Below the pieces are notes generated by a model. That model saw only the letters and a list, made by a program, of their open reading frames with translations, had not been told where the DNA came from and did not search any database. From Clarireedia homoeocarpa (Eukaryota; Ascomycota; Leotiomycetes; Helotiales; Rutstroemiaceae): 64,000 nt of DNA. Of the stretch, positions 43,856 to 54,847 are shown piece by piece. A program made the translations under genes and the position numbers. The first letter of the stretch is position 1. Every line of letters begins with the position of its first letter. The DNA is taken from contig LNKV01000001.1 of assembly GCA_001465935.1 (NCBI GenBank), forward strand, positions 124,001 to 188,000. The letters are read 5' to 3'.

Positions 43856-44382
43856 TGTGAATGAGTGTAGACAGATTATTGGCTATGACAGGCTTCCTTT
43901 GTGTTGGTAGTTCAAAAATATCGGTCGTGGTTGGATAGTTACTTTCGTGGGACTCGCTTTTTGTGTGTGAACGTTTTTCTACAGTATCAGATATGTCCGA
44001 TATCGCGGGGTATTGCAGATAGGCAGTAAGGCTGATAGCTCAAACTTCATAGAAAGACTCAATGCAACATGGAAATCTTCTTACATTGTATATATAGTAT
44101 TTTAGACTTAAATGCCAGAGAAAGTCTAGGTGTATTGCAAAACAGAGAGTGTTGTAAATTGGAATCCAATTGGTGTCGTACAATTTACACACTCCCGTGC
44201 CTACATATGAAAGTTCTCAAGGTCTGGTGAATTTCACCACCCCGCCAAAGAGACCCTAGTCGTAAGCTTACATCCGCACTACCCCTCCATAATTTTTTTC
44301 TGCTGGTAATTTTTCTTCCTCTAAATCTCCATTTTGTACTTCAGTACGAAACCATTGAGTCAGCACATCTCAAGTACAAATC
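43856..44382. promoter_or_regulatory. Divergent promoter, THR1 / ADE5,7
   Basis: 527 bp between start codons. A perfect Gcn4/CpcA-type heptamer TGAGTCA lies at 44356-44362, only about 20 bp before the ADE5,7 ATG, so it may fall in the leader. Both genes belong to pathways under general amino-acid control in fungi, which makes the match suggestive. A T-rich tract lies near 44293. Confidence 0.5.
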
Positions 44383-46737
44383 ATGGAGAATATTCGAATC
44401 CTTCTTGTGGGAAATGGCGGACGGGAGCATGCTTTGGCATGGAAACTCAGTCAATCCCCTCTTGTCGAATCTATAATCGCGGTTCCAGGGAACGGTGGTA
44501 CTTCAACTTGCCCGAAAGTTATCAATGACAGCAGTGTCAAAGCAGACGACTATCCTGGCCTTGTTGCGTTGGCTCAGAAAAACAATGTCAATTTAGTTGT
44601 ACCTGGACCTGAAGCCCCTCTCGTCGACGGTATCGAGGGTTATTTCCGCGCGGTAGGAATCCCATGTTATGGACCTTCGAAACTGGCTGCAAGATTGGAG
44701 GGTAGTAAGACCTTCTCGAAAGATTTCATGAAGAAATACAACATCCCAACTGCGGCATACGAGAACTTCTCAGATTACGAAGAAGCGCGCAAATACATCG
44801 ACCGTATCGACCATGACGTGGTTATTAAAGCCAGTGGATTGGCCGCTGGAAAAGGTGTTATTATTCCAAGTACAAAAGAAGAGGCACATCAGGCACTAAA
44901 GGATATTATGCTGGATAAAGAGTTCGGTGAAGCAGGAGATGAGGTTGTGATCGAGGAATTCCTAGAGGGGGATGAACTCAGTATTCTCACATTCTGCGAC
45001 GGTCATTCCATGCGCTCCCTGCCACCAGCGCAAGACCACAAGAGGATCTTCGATGGAGACAAAGGGCCAAATACTGGTGGAATGGGTTGTTATGCTCCCA
45101 CAAACATTGCTACCAAGGAATTGATCGAGGAAATTGAAAGGACGGTGCTGGAACCTACAATTCGTGGGATGAAGCAAGAACGTACTCCTTTCGTTGGAAC
45201 TCTTTTCACTGGTCTTATGATCACCAAGAATGGTCCCAAGACTTTGGAGTATAATGTGCGATTTGGAGACCCAGAGACACAGACGCTTTTACCTTTGATC
45301 AGTCAAGATACCGATCTTGCGGATATTATGATGGCATGTACTCAAGGCTGTCTAGACTCTGTCCAGATCAAGATCGATCCTAAATTCAGTGCAACGGTAG
45401 TAGTTGCCGCAGGCGGTTATCCAGGATCATATGCCAAGGGCACGCCTATGGAAATTAGCCAACCACCGGCAGGTAAGAACATATTCCATGCCGGTACAGT
45501 TGTCAAAGATGGACAGCTACAAACATCCGGTGGACGCGTCATCGCAGCGCAGGCTGTGGCCGAGACCTTGGAGCAAGCAGTCAAAGACGCATACAGCACT
45601 GTTGAGCTGATAAAATTCGAGAAGATGTTCTACCGCAAGGACATTGCTCACCGAGCGTTCAGGCCTACATCCGCAACCAAGGAGGCCTTGACATATGCTT
45701 CAGCAGGTGTCAACATTGATGCTGGGAATGAATTTGTCGAGCGTATCAAGAAAGCAGTCGCATCCACTAAAAGACCTGGTGCTGATGCTGAGATTGGAGG
45801 CTTTGGCGGAGAAGTCGATCAACATCTAGCTGGATATACCAACGCACCTATCTTGGTTGGCGCAATCGATGGTGTTGGTACCAAGCTCATGATCGCACAA
45901 GCCATGTCCAAGCATGACACAGTGGGTATTGACTTGGTTGCCATGAACGTCAACGACTTGGTAGTTCAAGGTGCCGAACCACTCATGTTCCTCGACTACT
46001 ACGGCTGCAGCCAATTGAAACTCGAGAACGCAGCAGCTTTCGTGGAAGGTGTAGCAGCCGGATGTATCGACGCCAACTGTGCCTTGGTGGGAGGCGAGAC
46101 CGCTGAGATGCCTGGCATGTACCAGAAAGACGACTACGATGCTGCAGGTACTGCAATCGGTGTCATGGAGAAGGAATACAGATTACCCAAAACAGACAAC
46201 ATGGCAGCGGGCGATATCCTGATTGGACTCGCATCCGCTGGTGTACACTCCAACGGCTTCTCCCTCGTCAGAAGAATCCTCGAGAGAGAAAAACTCTCGT
46301 ATACCGCTCCCGCTCCTTGGGACGAATCCACAACAACTGGACTTAGTCTCCTAACACCTACACGCATCTACGTGCGCTCTCTTCTCAAAGTTACTAAGAA
46401 ACACCTCCTCAAAGGCCTCGCACACATCACAGGCGGTGGTCTAACAGAAAATATCCCGAGAATGCTGCCCTCGCATCTCGCAGCCGAAGTAGACGTCAAG
46501 ACGTGGAAACTCCCGCCTGTCTTCAAGTGGCTCAAGAGCGCTGGTAACGTGTCGAGTGTGGAGATGGCGAGGACGTTTAATACGGGGATTGGGATGGTGG
46601 CGGTTGTGGCGAAGGAGAATGTGGAGAAGGTTACGAGAGAGTTGGAGGAGAGTGGGGAAAGGGTGTTTACGATTGGGAAATTAGTTGAGAGGTCGAGTGA
46701 GGGTTGTGTGTTGAAGGGTTTGGAATCTTGGGATTAG
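44383..46737 (+). CDS. ADE5,7: Bifunctional GAR synthetase / AIR synthetase (Ade5,7)
   Basis: One intronless ORF of 784 aa, the usual fungal size. The N-terminal half (about 1-430) is phosphoribosylamine-glycine ligase: VGNGGREHALAWKL, VVPGPEAPLVDGI, the ATP-grasp lysines in VVIKASGLAAGKGV, the hinge GDELSILTFCDG, and the metal site YNVRFGDPETQ. The C-terminal half (about 440-784) is phosphoribosylformylglycinamidine cyclo-ligase: GFGGEVDQHLAGYTNAP, VGAIDGVGTKLMIA, DLVAMNVNDLVVQGAEPL, ALVGGETAEMPGMY, LIGLASAGVHSNGFSLVRRI, and HITGGGLTENIPRM. Together they catalyse steps 2 and 5 of purine synthesis. Codon usage shifts toward GC-poor, G-rich third positions in the last 60 codons, but nothing is broken. 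Confidence 0.98.
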   Translation: MENIRILLVGNGGREHALAWKLSQSPLVESIIAVPGNGGTSTCPKVINDSSVKADDYPGLVALAQKNNVNLVVPGPEAPLVDGIEGYFRAVGIPCYGPSKLAARLEGSKTFSKDFMKKYNIPTAAYENFSDYEEARKYIDRIDHDVVIKASGLAAGKGVIIPSTKEEAHQALKDIMLDKEFGEAGDEVVIEEFLEGDELSILTFCDGHSMRSLPPAQDHKRIFDGDKGPNTGGMGCYAPTNIATKELIEEIERTVLEPTIRGMKQERTPFVGTLFTGLMITKNGPKTLEYNVRFGDPETQTLLPLISQDTDLADIMMACTQGCLDSVQIKIDPKFSATVVVAAGGYPGSYAKGTPMEISQPPAGKNIFHAGTVVKDGQLQTSGGRVIAAQAVAETLEQAVKDAYSTVELIKFEKMFYRKDIAHRAFRPTSATKEALTYASAGVNIDAGNEFVERIKKAVASTKRPGADAEIGGFGGEVDQHLAGYTNAPILVGAIDGVGTKLMIAQAMSKHDTVGIDLVAMNVNDLVVQGAEPLMFLDYYGCSQLKLENAAAFVEGVAAGCIDANCALVGGETAEMPGMYQKDDYDAAGTAIGVMEKEYRLPKTDNMAAGDILIGLASAGVHSNGFSLVRRILEREKLSYTAPAPWDESTTTGLSLLTPTRIYVRSLLKVTKKHLLKGLAHITGGGLTENIPRMLPSHLAAEVDVKTWKLPPVFKWLKSAGNVSSVEMARTFNTGIGMVAVVAKENVEKVTRELEESGERVFTIGKLVERSSEGCVLKGLESWD

Positions 46738-47124
46738 ATAGATGTGATATACCAGGGGAAGGGGGTAAAGGACTCATGAGATAATGTGGATACTGGGAAG
46801 GGCGTTTATGGAATATACCGCAAGGAAGTTATATCATTTACCACAGTCGATAAGTTGTGGCAATAGCAAAAGTTTATGAAATGGAATCTAAAAAGCTGTT
46901 TTCAAGATTTTGAATATTCATCTATCGTATCTTTGAGTTGAGCTGATCCATGTATAGAATATGACACGGTGAAGTTGTCTTTAATTTTCCAGACCAGACC
47001 CTATGCTAAAACTTTTTGAGTCCGTCCCCATTCCCGTATTCTTGCCGTTCCGCTCTTTAATAATACCCATATCAATACATACATCGAAGTTCTTCTTCCC
47101 TCATCGCTCGCTCAGCACAATCAC
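46738..47124. other. Convergent 3' regions of ADE5,7 and SNZ1
   Basis: 387 bp, AT-rich; no gene supported. Confidence 0.75.
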
Positions 47125-48208
47125 CTACCACCCTCTTGTCTGCAACTTCTCCTTAGGGTCCATCGTCCCACAGTTCAGACCCACCATCGCCTCGCCCAAA
47201 TCCTGACTCACCTCTGCCAACACCTTGGGGTCATTGTAATGCGTCGTAGCCTGCACAATAGCCTTCGCTCTCTTCGCCGCATCGCCACTCTTGAAGATGC
47301 CACTTCCGACAAACACACCATCGCAGCCAAGCTGCATCATCAGCGCCGCATCCGCCGGAGTGGCGATTCCTCCTGCCGCGAAGTTAACCACGGGCAGTCT
47401 GCCCAGTTTTGCAGTCTCCTTGAGCAAGTCAAACGGAGCTTGGATATCTTTGGCAAGAATGCGCAGCTCGGCATCGGTCATGGATTGCGCGGCGCGGATC
47501 TCGGCAGTGACGGTGCGCATGTGGCGGACCGCTTCGATGACGTCGCCAGTGCCGGCTTCGCCTTTGGTGCGGATCATAGCAGCGCCTTCCGAGATGCGGC
47601 GTAGGGCTTCGCCAAGGTTGCGGCAGCCGCAGACGAAGGGGACGCTGAAGGGGTGTTTTTCAACGTGGTGGGTGGGGTCAGCGGGGGTGAGGACTTCGGA
47701 TTCATCGATATAGTCTACGCCGATTGATTCGAGGATCTAACAATTGTGTGTTAGTGTTGGGACGAAAGGAGGTTTGTTGGCGTGGGGTAGATCTCGCATG
47801 CATACCTGGCATTCCACGAAATGACCAATTCGTGCTTTGGCCATGACAGGAATCGTGACGGTCTCCATGATCTCTTTGATCATTTTGGGATCAGACATAC
47901 GTGCTACTCCTCCTTGAGCTCGGATATCTGCCGGCACACGTTCGAGGGCCATGACTGCTACTGCTCCAGCTTCTTCTGCAATTCGCGCCTATGAAAACGG
48001 CGTGGCGTTAGTCGTTGAGGATTTCTCTGAAGGACAGAAAGATGGATGGAAAGAGGATTAGGAACAATACCTGTTCGGCATTCACAACGTCCATAATGAC
48101 GCCTCCCTTCAACATACGGGCCAAACCGGCCTTGACCGTGAAGGACGAAGTGGCATTGCTACCGTGGCCATTGCCGTTTGTGCTAGAGGTAGGAAGCTCG
48201 TTGGACAT
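47125..48208 (-). CDS. Pyridoxal 5'-phosphate synthase, Snz1/Pdx1 (PyroA) subunit
   Basis: Three minus-strand exons (48208-48071, 47988-47806, 47736-47125) encode 310 aa. This TIM-barrel subunit builds PLP from ribose 5-phosphate and glyceraldehyde 3-phosphate, using ammonia from the Sno1/Pdx2 glutaminase (not in this window). Signatures: TVKAGLARMLKGGVIMDVVN, the first phosphate/lysine region GAVAVMALERVPADIR, KARIGHFVECQ, IDESEVLTPAD, the phosphate loop NFAAGGIATPADAALMMQLG, and CDGVFVGSGIFKSG. A short Ser/Asn/Gly-rich head precedes the barrel. An upstream in-frame ATG at 48229 adds seven residues; I prefer 48208, which matches the usual head length. Confidence 0.96.
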
Positions 48209-49316
48209 CTTGTTTGTATCGTTGATCATTGGGAGAGTGAGTGTGTGGTGGGGCAGTTGTAGAATTCCAATTGCTAACTATACTTGATGAGATGAATCTT
48301 TTTCTGAGCCAGCAGTTGTCTTGAAATAGTAGAGGGAAAAATTGAAGAAATAGAATTGCCCTTGTGCTTGTACTTATACATATACTTACTTATACTTATG
48401 ACTCCTCTTGGGAAAAAATGGTCTAATAGAAATTTTAAATTCACTCACATTAATCCCTAGTTCTAGTAGGTGCTTAAACGGAGCAAGATGCAGAGGGCCG
48501 ATCGGAGGAACAAAGAAAAGCTCACGGTAGAGTTCATGCACTGGATTTGGAAGACGCTCATTGGTCCAGGCCGCTTGTGTAACGTGGGGTGTATCCTTGT
48601 ATATGTAGTTTATTTACGCCCTTTGATCGAGGGGTTCTTCGGGTCCTCTTAGAGACGGGATAAAGTCGGCTTGCCTCGGACTTGGTTTGTGATGAATTGT
48701 GTTGTGCGTTGTTGCATGCCATGGGAACAATCATATCGGACGCAGAGATGACTGAGATGTTGAATGGAGAGCCCGAGACTTTGCCAGGAGAGGGAAGAGC
48801 ATAGAAATCATCTTAGACCGTCTCACACCAGAACCACTATTCGCTCTCGCTCTTGGATTTCGGATTTCGGAACGAGCTTTCATTCTCTTCGCCAAGCCGC
48901 CAACTCACCCAATCTAATCATGCTTCCTGTCATATTCTTGGCTGCCACAATGTTGCTAACTCCTCGGATCCCTGAGATATCATCTTCAGTACGCTGGAAG
49001 AGCAAATAACCCATTGTTAGGAAGCAATTGTATTGCTGCTCACCATTTTGTGGACGCGAGTATGAATCATAAGGTTAAATCTTCATCGTGCCCCTCATCG
49101 TCTCCTTATCGCAGCCGAGCGCTGAGATAACAGACCTTATCGCTTAACACCACTCACTTGACGTCACCAATCATTATTTATGTCTTTGACCACAAGCACA
49201 AACTCGCGAGCTCTTCCTATGCAACAGCAACAGCAACACAAACACAACCATCTCCAACCACATACCATCTACCTCCCCTTCCCTCACCCAAGTCTGCCCA
49301 ACCCAGCATTACCACC
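48209..49316. promoter_or_regulatory. 1.1 kb divergent region, SNZ1 / FUN14
   Basis: No supported gene. A plus ORF at 48470-48652 (60 codons, one hydrophobic stretch VGCILVYVVYL) has no recognisable family and no obvious start context. CAGCAACAGCAACA-type short repeats (about 49219-49240) sit in the FUN14 leader, which is C-rich near the start codon. Confidence 0.5.
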
Positions 49317-49953
49317 ATGTCCCGTCTTCTTCTGCGTCCCCGAGCCCTAGGTCTCGGCATCGGTGCCTCGCTAAGTACCTACCACCTGCTACACCAAAGA
49401 CCTATGCGCTGCGACTCCGGTTCGATTCTGTCCGGGTCGTCATACCAGAAAAATGCCGCGGTGCCTGTAACGACACGGAATGGGGGCTTGAATCCCAATG
49501 CTGTGAGACAAATCAGCAGTGGAAGTATTATTGGTATGTATCATATGCCACTCTGAAAGGTTGCGTTGTTTTCACACGTGATGGAAAGAAAGGAAGGGGA
49601 GGCGGGATGGGGATTATAGGGTGCAAGCAACACTGTGGTTAACAGAGAAATGTGCTGATGAAGCTTAGGCTTATGTACGGGGTTGGCTGTGAGCACGTTT
49701 TCGAGATCGTTGGCACTGGTTATTGGTCTGTTGGTGGTGGGCGTGCAGGTTTGCCTTCCATACCCCTTTCCCTCTCCACCAATCTAACACAAATCCACAG
49801 TGGGCATCTTCTCACGGCATCAATCTTATACCGTATGAACGAGTTCAGAGATATGTCAAAGGAGTAGATCTTCGCTCTGCAATCCAGGATAATGTTGCGT
49901 TCAAGGTGTCGTTCGGAACGACATTCGCCATGGCTGCTTTCATGCACTTTTAA
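49317..49953 (+). CDS. FUN14-family mitochondrial membrane protein
   Basis: Three exons (49317-49533, 49669-49748, 49801-49953) encode 149 aa. The N-terminus is basic and acid-free (MSRLLLRPRALGLGIGASLS), typical of mitochondrial targeting. The FUN14 core follows: SSGSIIGLCTGLAVSTFSRS, a hydrophobic helix (LALVIGLLVVGVQ), WASSHGINLIPYERVQRYVK and a final helix VSFGTTFAMAAFMHF. FUNDC1 in animals is an outer-membrane mitophagy receptor; the fungal members (yeast Fun14) are little studied. No clear LC3/Atg8-interacting motif (W/Y/F-x-x-L/I) with an acidic lead is visible in the N-tail, so I do not infer a mitophagy role. Confidence 0.9.
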
Positions 49954-50231
49954 CGTAATATCTATCTATGATGCTTTACAGGCATTGCTTCTGCCCAGTC
50001 TTTTACAGTACAACAGGATCATATGGTTGGAAAGAATAGATCTTCATACCAAAATAAACTCGCTTATACAACTGACTGTGCTTTGCCTTGACCAGATTCA
50101 AGAAGCGTATGCAAAATTGCTTCCTCTGCATGCTAACCAGAATTCTCTCACTATCGTGTTCGTTCCTTTAGCTCCGCGAAGACTATACTTTTGTCAGTAT
50201 ACTGGTTATGTGTGCAAACGCAGAATCTCTC

Positions 50232-53200
50232 TTACTTCATAACTTTCGTGAGGAATATCATCTTCTCCTTATCATCAATTTGATCACTTGGAAAACTGCC
50301 ATCTCTGAGTGCAGCTTCCAACCAGCTCTTGGCTTTCATCTGGCTTACAACCAATTTCTTAAGCGGATCCGCAAGTTTGTCCAGTTCGCTGCGAGCTGCT
50401 GCTCCACCAATATTGTAAATGAGTGCCTGAGCTAAGAGTGGGCCCAAATGGTGAAGGGCGTTTGTGATGGCTTCCTGGATGGTCTGGTCAGGCTGGTTGA
50501 CGGGAAGCGACACAAATGTGGACTTTGCAAATCAAAGTTAGCATTCTCTTCAGTTCATTCATAAAGGAAAATCCTACCCAGAACTCTGCAGAGCTGGCTT
50601 TGGGAAGCGGATCTCTGCCCGTGAGGGCTTTGAGAGTGAACATGAATATTTGTTCGAGTGACGATTTTGGTTCATGGTTTAGAAGAACGTGCACGTTCTT
50701 TGGGGTTGAGATGAGCCGCTGAAGGAATTGAATACTTGTATCAGCAATTTCCGGATCATTGGATGGCTCTACAGGCTGTTAGCGTTCTCCATATCTATCG
50801 AGGTGATTATCCTCGCAATGTAACGTAGCTCAGACTTGCGGGCTTACCATGGTTTATTGCTTCCATCATTCCAGTCACCCAAACAAGTAAGGCACCCAAA
50901 ACCTGATTGCTCCGCTCAACCGGTGTATGGTTACAAGAGTTAACAAGCGAGCAGGCCGTATTTATCACGGTGATAACACGAGGGGTTTGATAGTTTGATC
51001 TTAATATGAATCTAGAAAGGAATCGGTTCAGCATCGATCTTGATTTCATGGATTATGAAGTAACTTACTTAGCGACATCCTCTGGAGGAAATGCCATAGG
51101 GCCATCATCCTCAACCAGTCCTGTGCGGAAGACATGTCCAACCTCTTCAATTATTTCGCCATTGTTGAGGAATGCATTGCAAATAGAAGTTATAAGTGTC
51201 AGGGTTTGTAGTTGAAGTTCCCTGCCTTCCCCATCTTTCCAATACGACCGCTCATTTTCGTCTTTGTTGAGATCTACAGGAGTATCATCCGGTATTTGTA
51301 AACCTCTCCCGATGCTGGCTAGGCATCGTAAAGCAATGAATGCAGCTTCGTCAGCCGAAAGCTGCCCATCTGGAACCGACGTATTGGCACTATTTATCCC
51401 ATATTGTGATGCTAGAAGACGCATGCTCTCCTCATAATCCATCTGAACGAACTCTAATAATTGCTTCAATGGAGCTAGTTTGGACTCTTCACTAGGCATA
51501 GCTTGGATTATTGATGCTATGGCGCCGAGAACGCCTTCTTTTGCAGAATTGTCAAAAGAGCCTGTTTGGACAAGGTTCTTATACTGCTGTAAAAAGGCAC
51601 CAAGTTCCGGCACAAGTACTTTCCGACAAGAGGAACACAGCATTGCAATTGACTTGGATGTTATCCTAGCTTGGGCTGGTGCGTTGAGCATACTGAACAT
51701 GTGGTTTAATACACTTGGAAGGTGCTGTACATGGCGTTCGAAGTAATCTGGGTAGCCATTGATAACCGTTAACAATGCCTGTCTCGTTCGTGGTGGAACG
51801 ACGGAATTTGAGGCTGTAAGCATCGAGAATATTGGTGACCCAAAGACTTTATCTAGATACTCGTCGGCTTCCTCCTTGACATAGTCCTGAAATTCTGCCA
51901 AGCAGGTTAAGGAGGCCTCCAGTTCGCTCCACGCATCTCCTTTTTCGGCCGATTTTAAGGTGAGATCTACAAAGCTTGAGAACAGTGGTAGCCCGAGTAA
52001 CATATAAGACTGTTGCAGTAAGTCTCCCACGTCCCTTCGAGCATCCTTGAAGCCAACGCGCTCACTAGAATCCCATGAGCTGAAGATGTGGTGAGGGGGA
52101 AATTGGATCTTGTGCCAACACTTTTCTATTGCTTGCATAAGCGCCGATTGTGCAGCTGGAAGCCAGGCCGGGGAAGCATCGACATTGTATGACAAGTCGA
52201 GTACCGTTTCCAAATAAGTGGCCCAGAACTCCACGGCTGCCACAAAAATCTTATCCTCGTTGACAATATATCCTTTTGCACCAAGAAGTCCTACGAGCGC
52301 GGAAAGGATTTGTTGGCTCTGACGGTCGGTCATGATATTTTCGGCCAAATCCTGCACTGTGGCATCGCCAAACGCAAGCATTAATTGGCCAAATTGTACC
52401 GAGTCAAAGTCGAAGTCTCCTTCCACTAGCCTAGTGTAACGTTCTTGGGCCCACGAGCTGCTCAATAAAGAATGCAGCATGGTGAAGTCACTTTTCGAGA
52501 GAAATGATGAATAGTTGGCCAAGATGTCGGCAAACAATTCGACAGTGATTTCGTAGAGGTCATCGTCAACAATAGATGTTAACGCAGGTTGTGTCAATTT
52601 TTTGAGAGGATCGAAAGCAATTGCAGCATCTATATAAGCACGATGCGAATAGAGTACCCACGACTGTGGGAGTTAGCGATGGCTTGAAGGACATTTGGGA
52701 GATTTGCTAGAGCTGGTCTTTAAGCAGGTGCTCACTGGGCCACCACAGATTAAAGCAAGTGGGAGGACGGGCTGGGTATGATAGGATTGAACTGACCTGA
52801 AAGCATTTCATCGATTCCTGGCGTATTTTAATATTAACGTGTGCTCCAGCTGAGCTGACGATGCCTTTGGCCATCAACGTCACAACGTCATCTACATTCT
52901 GTACCACGAACTCATGAAACTTGTGCCTACATCACCTATCAGAAACAAGGCCAAAAGTAAGGAGTTACAGAAAAGACCGACTGCTTCATGGAATTCCTGT
53001 CAGTCTTTCCGACTTCTTCAACTAATGTCGCAGCGAACCACAATACTGCCAGAGCTTGGTCATCCGCCAGATTTCGAACAAGGACTGTTGTAGAAGGAGC
53101 ATCTTCAAGTTTCGTGTAAGGCACGGCCTCTCCGAGGCAGAGACAATAGATAAGGTGAGGAATGCAGCGAGCCCATGGAGAGGAGAAATGCAGGAAGTAC

Positions 53201-53734
53201 GTCACTAAAGTTGTACATAGTTTCCTAATGACCAGTGGTCCGCTACCAGAGCTCAGACTTCTGATTAACCATCCAATGATTCTCTGGAGCACATCTTGTG
53301 CATCTTCTTCATTGAGAGATTGTCTAGAATACGTTACATAATTTCTAAGCAGGTAGAAGGGGGCGGACTTACGAATCCGTGTTCAGTTTCACGGTGAAGG
53401 TCAACGCGCCGAAAAATTTGACGTTCTCTGACTCTTTGCCCAGCAGGCCGTTAGCTAGATCCCACCCATCAGGAGATCGTTGTAACTTCTGTAGAGTCTC
53501 TTGTATCTTGGAAACGCTCTCCGGGGGATTAGGTGTGTAGAGCTGGTGGATGAGCTACACATAATTTTGTTAGAATCAGTAAGAAATCTACGATGTTATG
53601 CGTTGTTCGGCTACCATAAAATTCGAGTAAAGTTTTGATATCGGGATTGTAGACGCATGATGCAAAGGAAAACTTTGAGTGATACTTACATTTTCTACCT
53701 CATCTAGTGAAGAAGGTAGCACCTCTGATTCCAT
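50232..53734 (-). CDS. Importin-13/Kap122-like karyopherin (importin beta family)
   Basis: Eight minus-strand exons: 53734-53690, 53554-53373, 53323-52982, 52926-52797, 52663-51069, 51011-50848, 50768-50578 and 50522-50232, giving 979 aa with all phases consistent. The N-terminal importin-beta segment is visible: LIHQLYTPNPPESVSKIQET, SENVKFFGALTFTVKLNTDS. Helical HEAT pairs run to the end, with SWAQERYTRLVEGDFDFDSV, VEFWATYLETVLDL and SVVPPRTRQALLTVINGYPD in the middle. Length and the FFGALTF N-terminal wording fit the importin-13/transportin-3 branch; yeast Kap122/Pdr6 and Mtr10 are the nearest named members and cannot be told apart by eye. Exon 3 ends at an unusual GTCGGT donor. Likely role: nucleocytoplasmic carriage of protein cargo under Ran-GTP control. 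Confidence 0.88.
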
Positions 53735-54847
53735 GACTCCCAACGAACTTTGGTGAGGTGAAAATCGAGATATGAAAGCAGACGAGGATTGGAGAGAGAT
53801 TCAAGTAGCACTCGCTATCAAATTTGATTGTGATACATGGCCAAGCCGGCAGAGGTTGCTGTATTGAAACTGACGGTCTTCTTGATTGTGGAACTTGGAA
53901 GAAGGTCAAATATGAAAGGATGGATGGAGAGTGCTTTTATGAGACTACCAAACCCAGAATTCCTGAGAAGTTGGTTGTTGTTGCAATTATTTTCTGGTCA
54001 GCCTTCAGGTCCTGATGGATGGTGTAACGGGTGATTTGAACGACCTGACCCGGACCCGACCCGACGAAGCCTTGCAAGAGTGGATAGAACTATTTGCTGT
54101 GTTACTTTGAAGTATGTAAGTTATGAAGTGTTGAAAAAGGAAACAAATGTTGACTTCATGATATTACTCTTTCATTGTTGAAATATTCCACGAACAATTC
54201 ACATCATAGTAAAACCCCCCAAAAAATTCGACTTTATGAGTTTATCCGTCGGTGTTATCGTTGACCAAGATTGCCCAGTACTCATCAAGTTATTCCGAGA
54301 GGAATAACGGGCGTTGGTGATCGTCTAGTTCTACCCTCACCCTAGAACTACATGGCGAGATCCTCACCAAAAAATGTGGTGTACCACCACCACACCACTA
54401 CCGCTACAAGCAACCACACCAAAGGCTTTTCCCAACAGCCTTGACTGCTCCTTGAACTGCGACCGATTTCGACTCTTGAGACTAGGTGGCAAGTGGCAAG
54501 TGGCAAGCAGAGGGTGAGTGAATCCGAGAGACCAATTCCACAGAGCCAATTACCTAACATACATTTCTTGCAGGATCGCAACTCTGACGTTACTTTGTCG
54601 TTATCAATCCCACCTTCTTTTGCAAGTGGCCTCGTGCCGTTCCACAACCTAGAGAATTCCCACTCCGATGAGACATCTTCGACCTTTGAACACTTGTCTA
54701 CGCGGATTTCGATATTGCAAAACTCTGCAGCATTCAAAACAAACACTCAATATCCGTATCCGATATTCTTCGACCATCGCAAGTACGTAAACTGTATATT
54801 GAGGCGCGCACACTGAGCGGGGGTTAACAAGGTCGTGAGAGACAAAT
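53735..54847. promoter_or_regulatory. 1.1 kb divergent region, karyopherin / aminopeptidase P
   Basis: No supported gene. A short triplicated GTGGCAAG repeat lies at about 54486-54507. Plus ORFs at 53824-54034 and 54493-54816 have no family signature. Confidence 0.55.

Noticed and set aside
47239..47713. Two plus-strand ORFs opposite SNZ1
   Set aside because: GC-biased antisense frames of a well-conserved enzyme.
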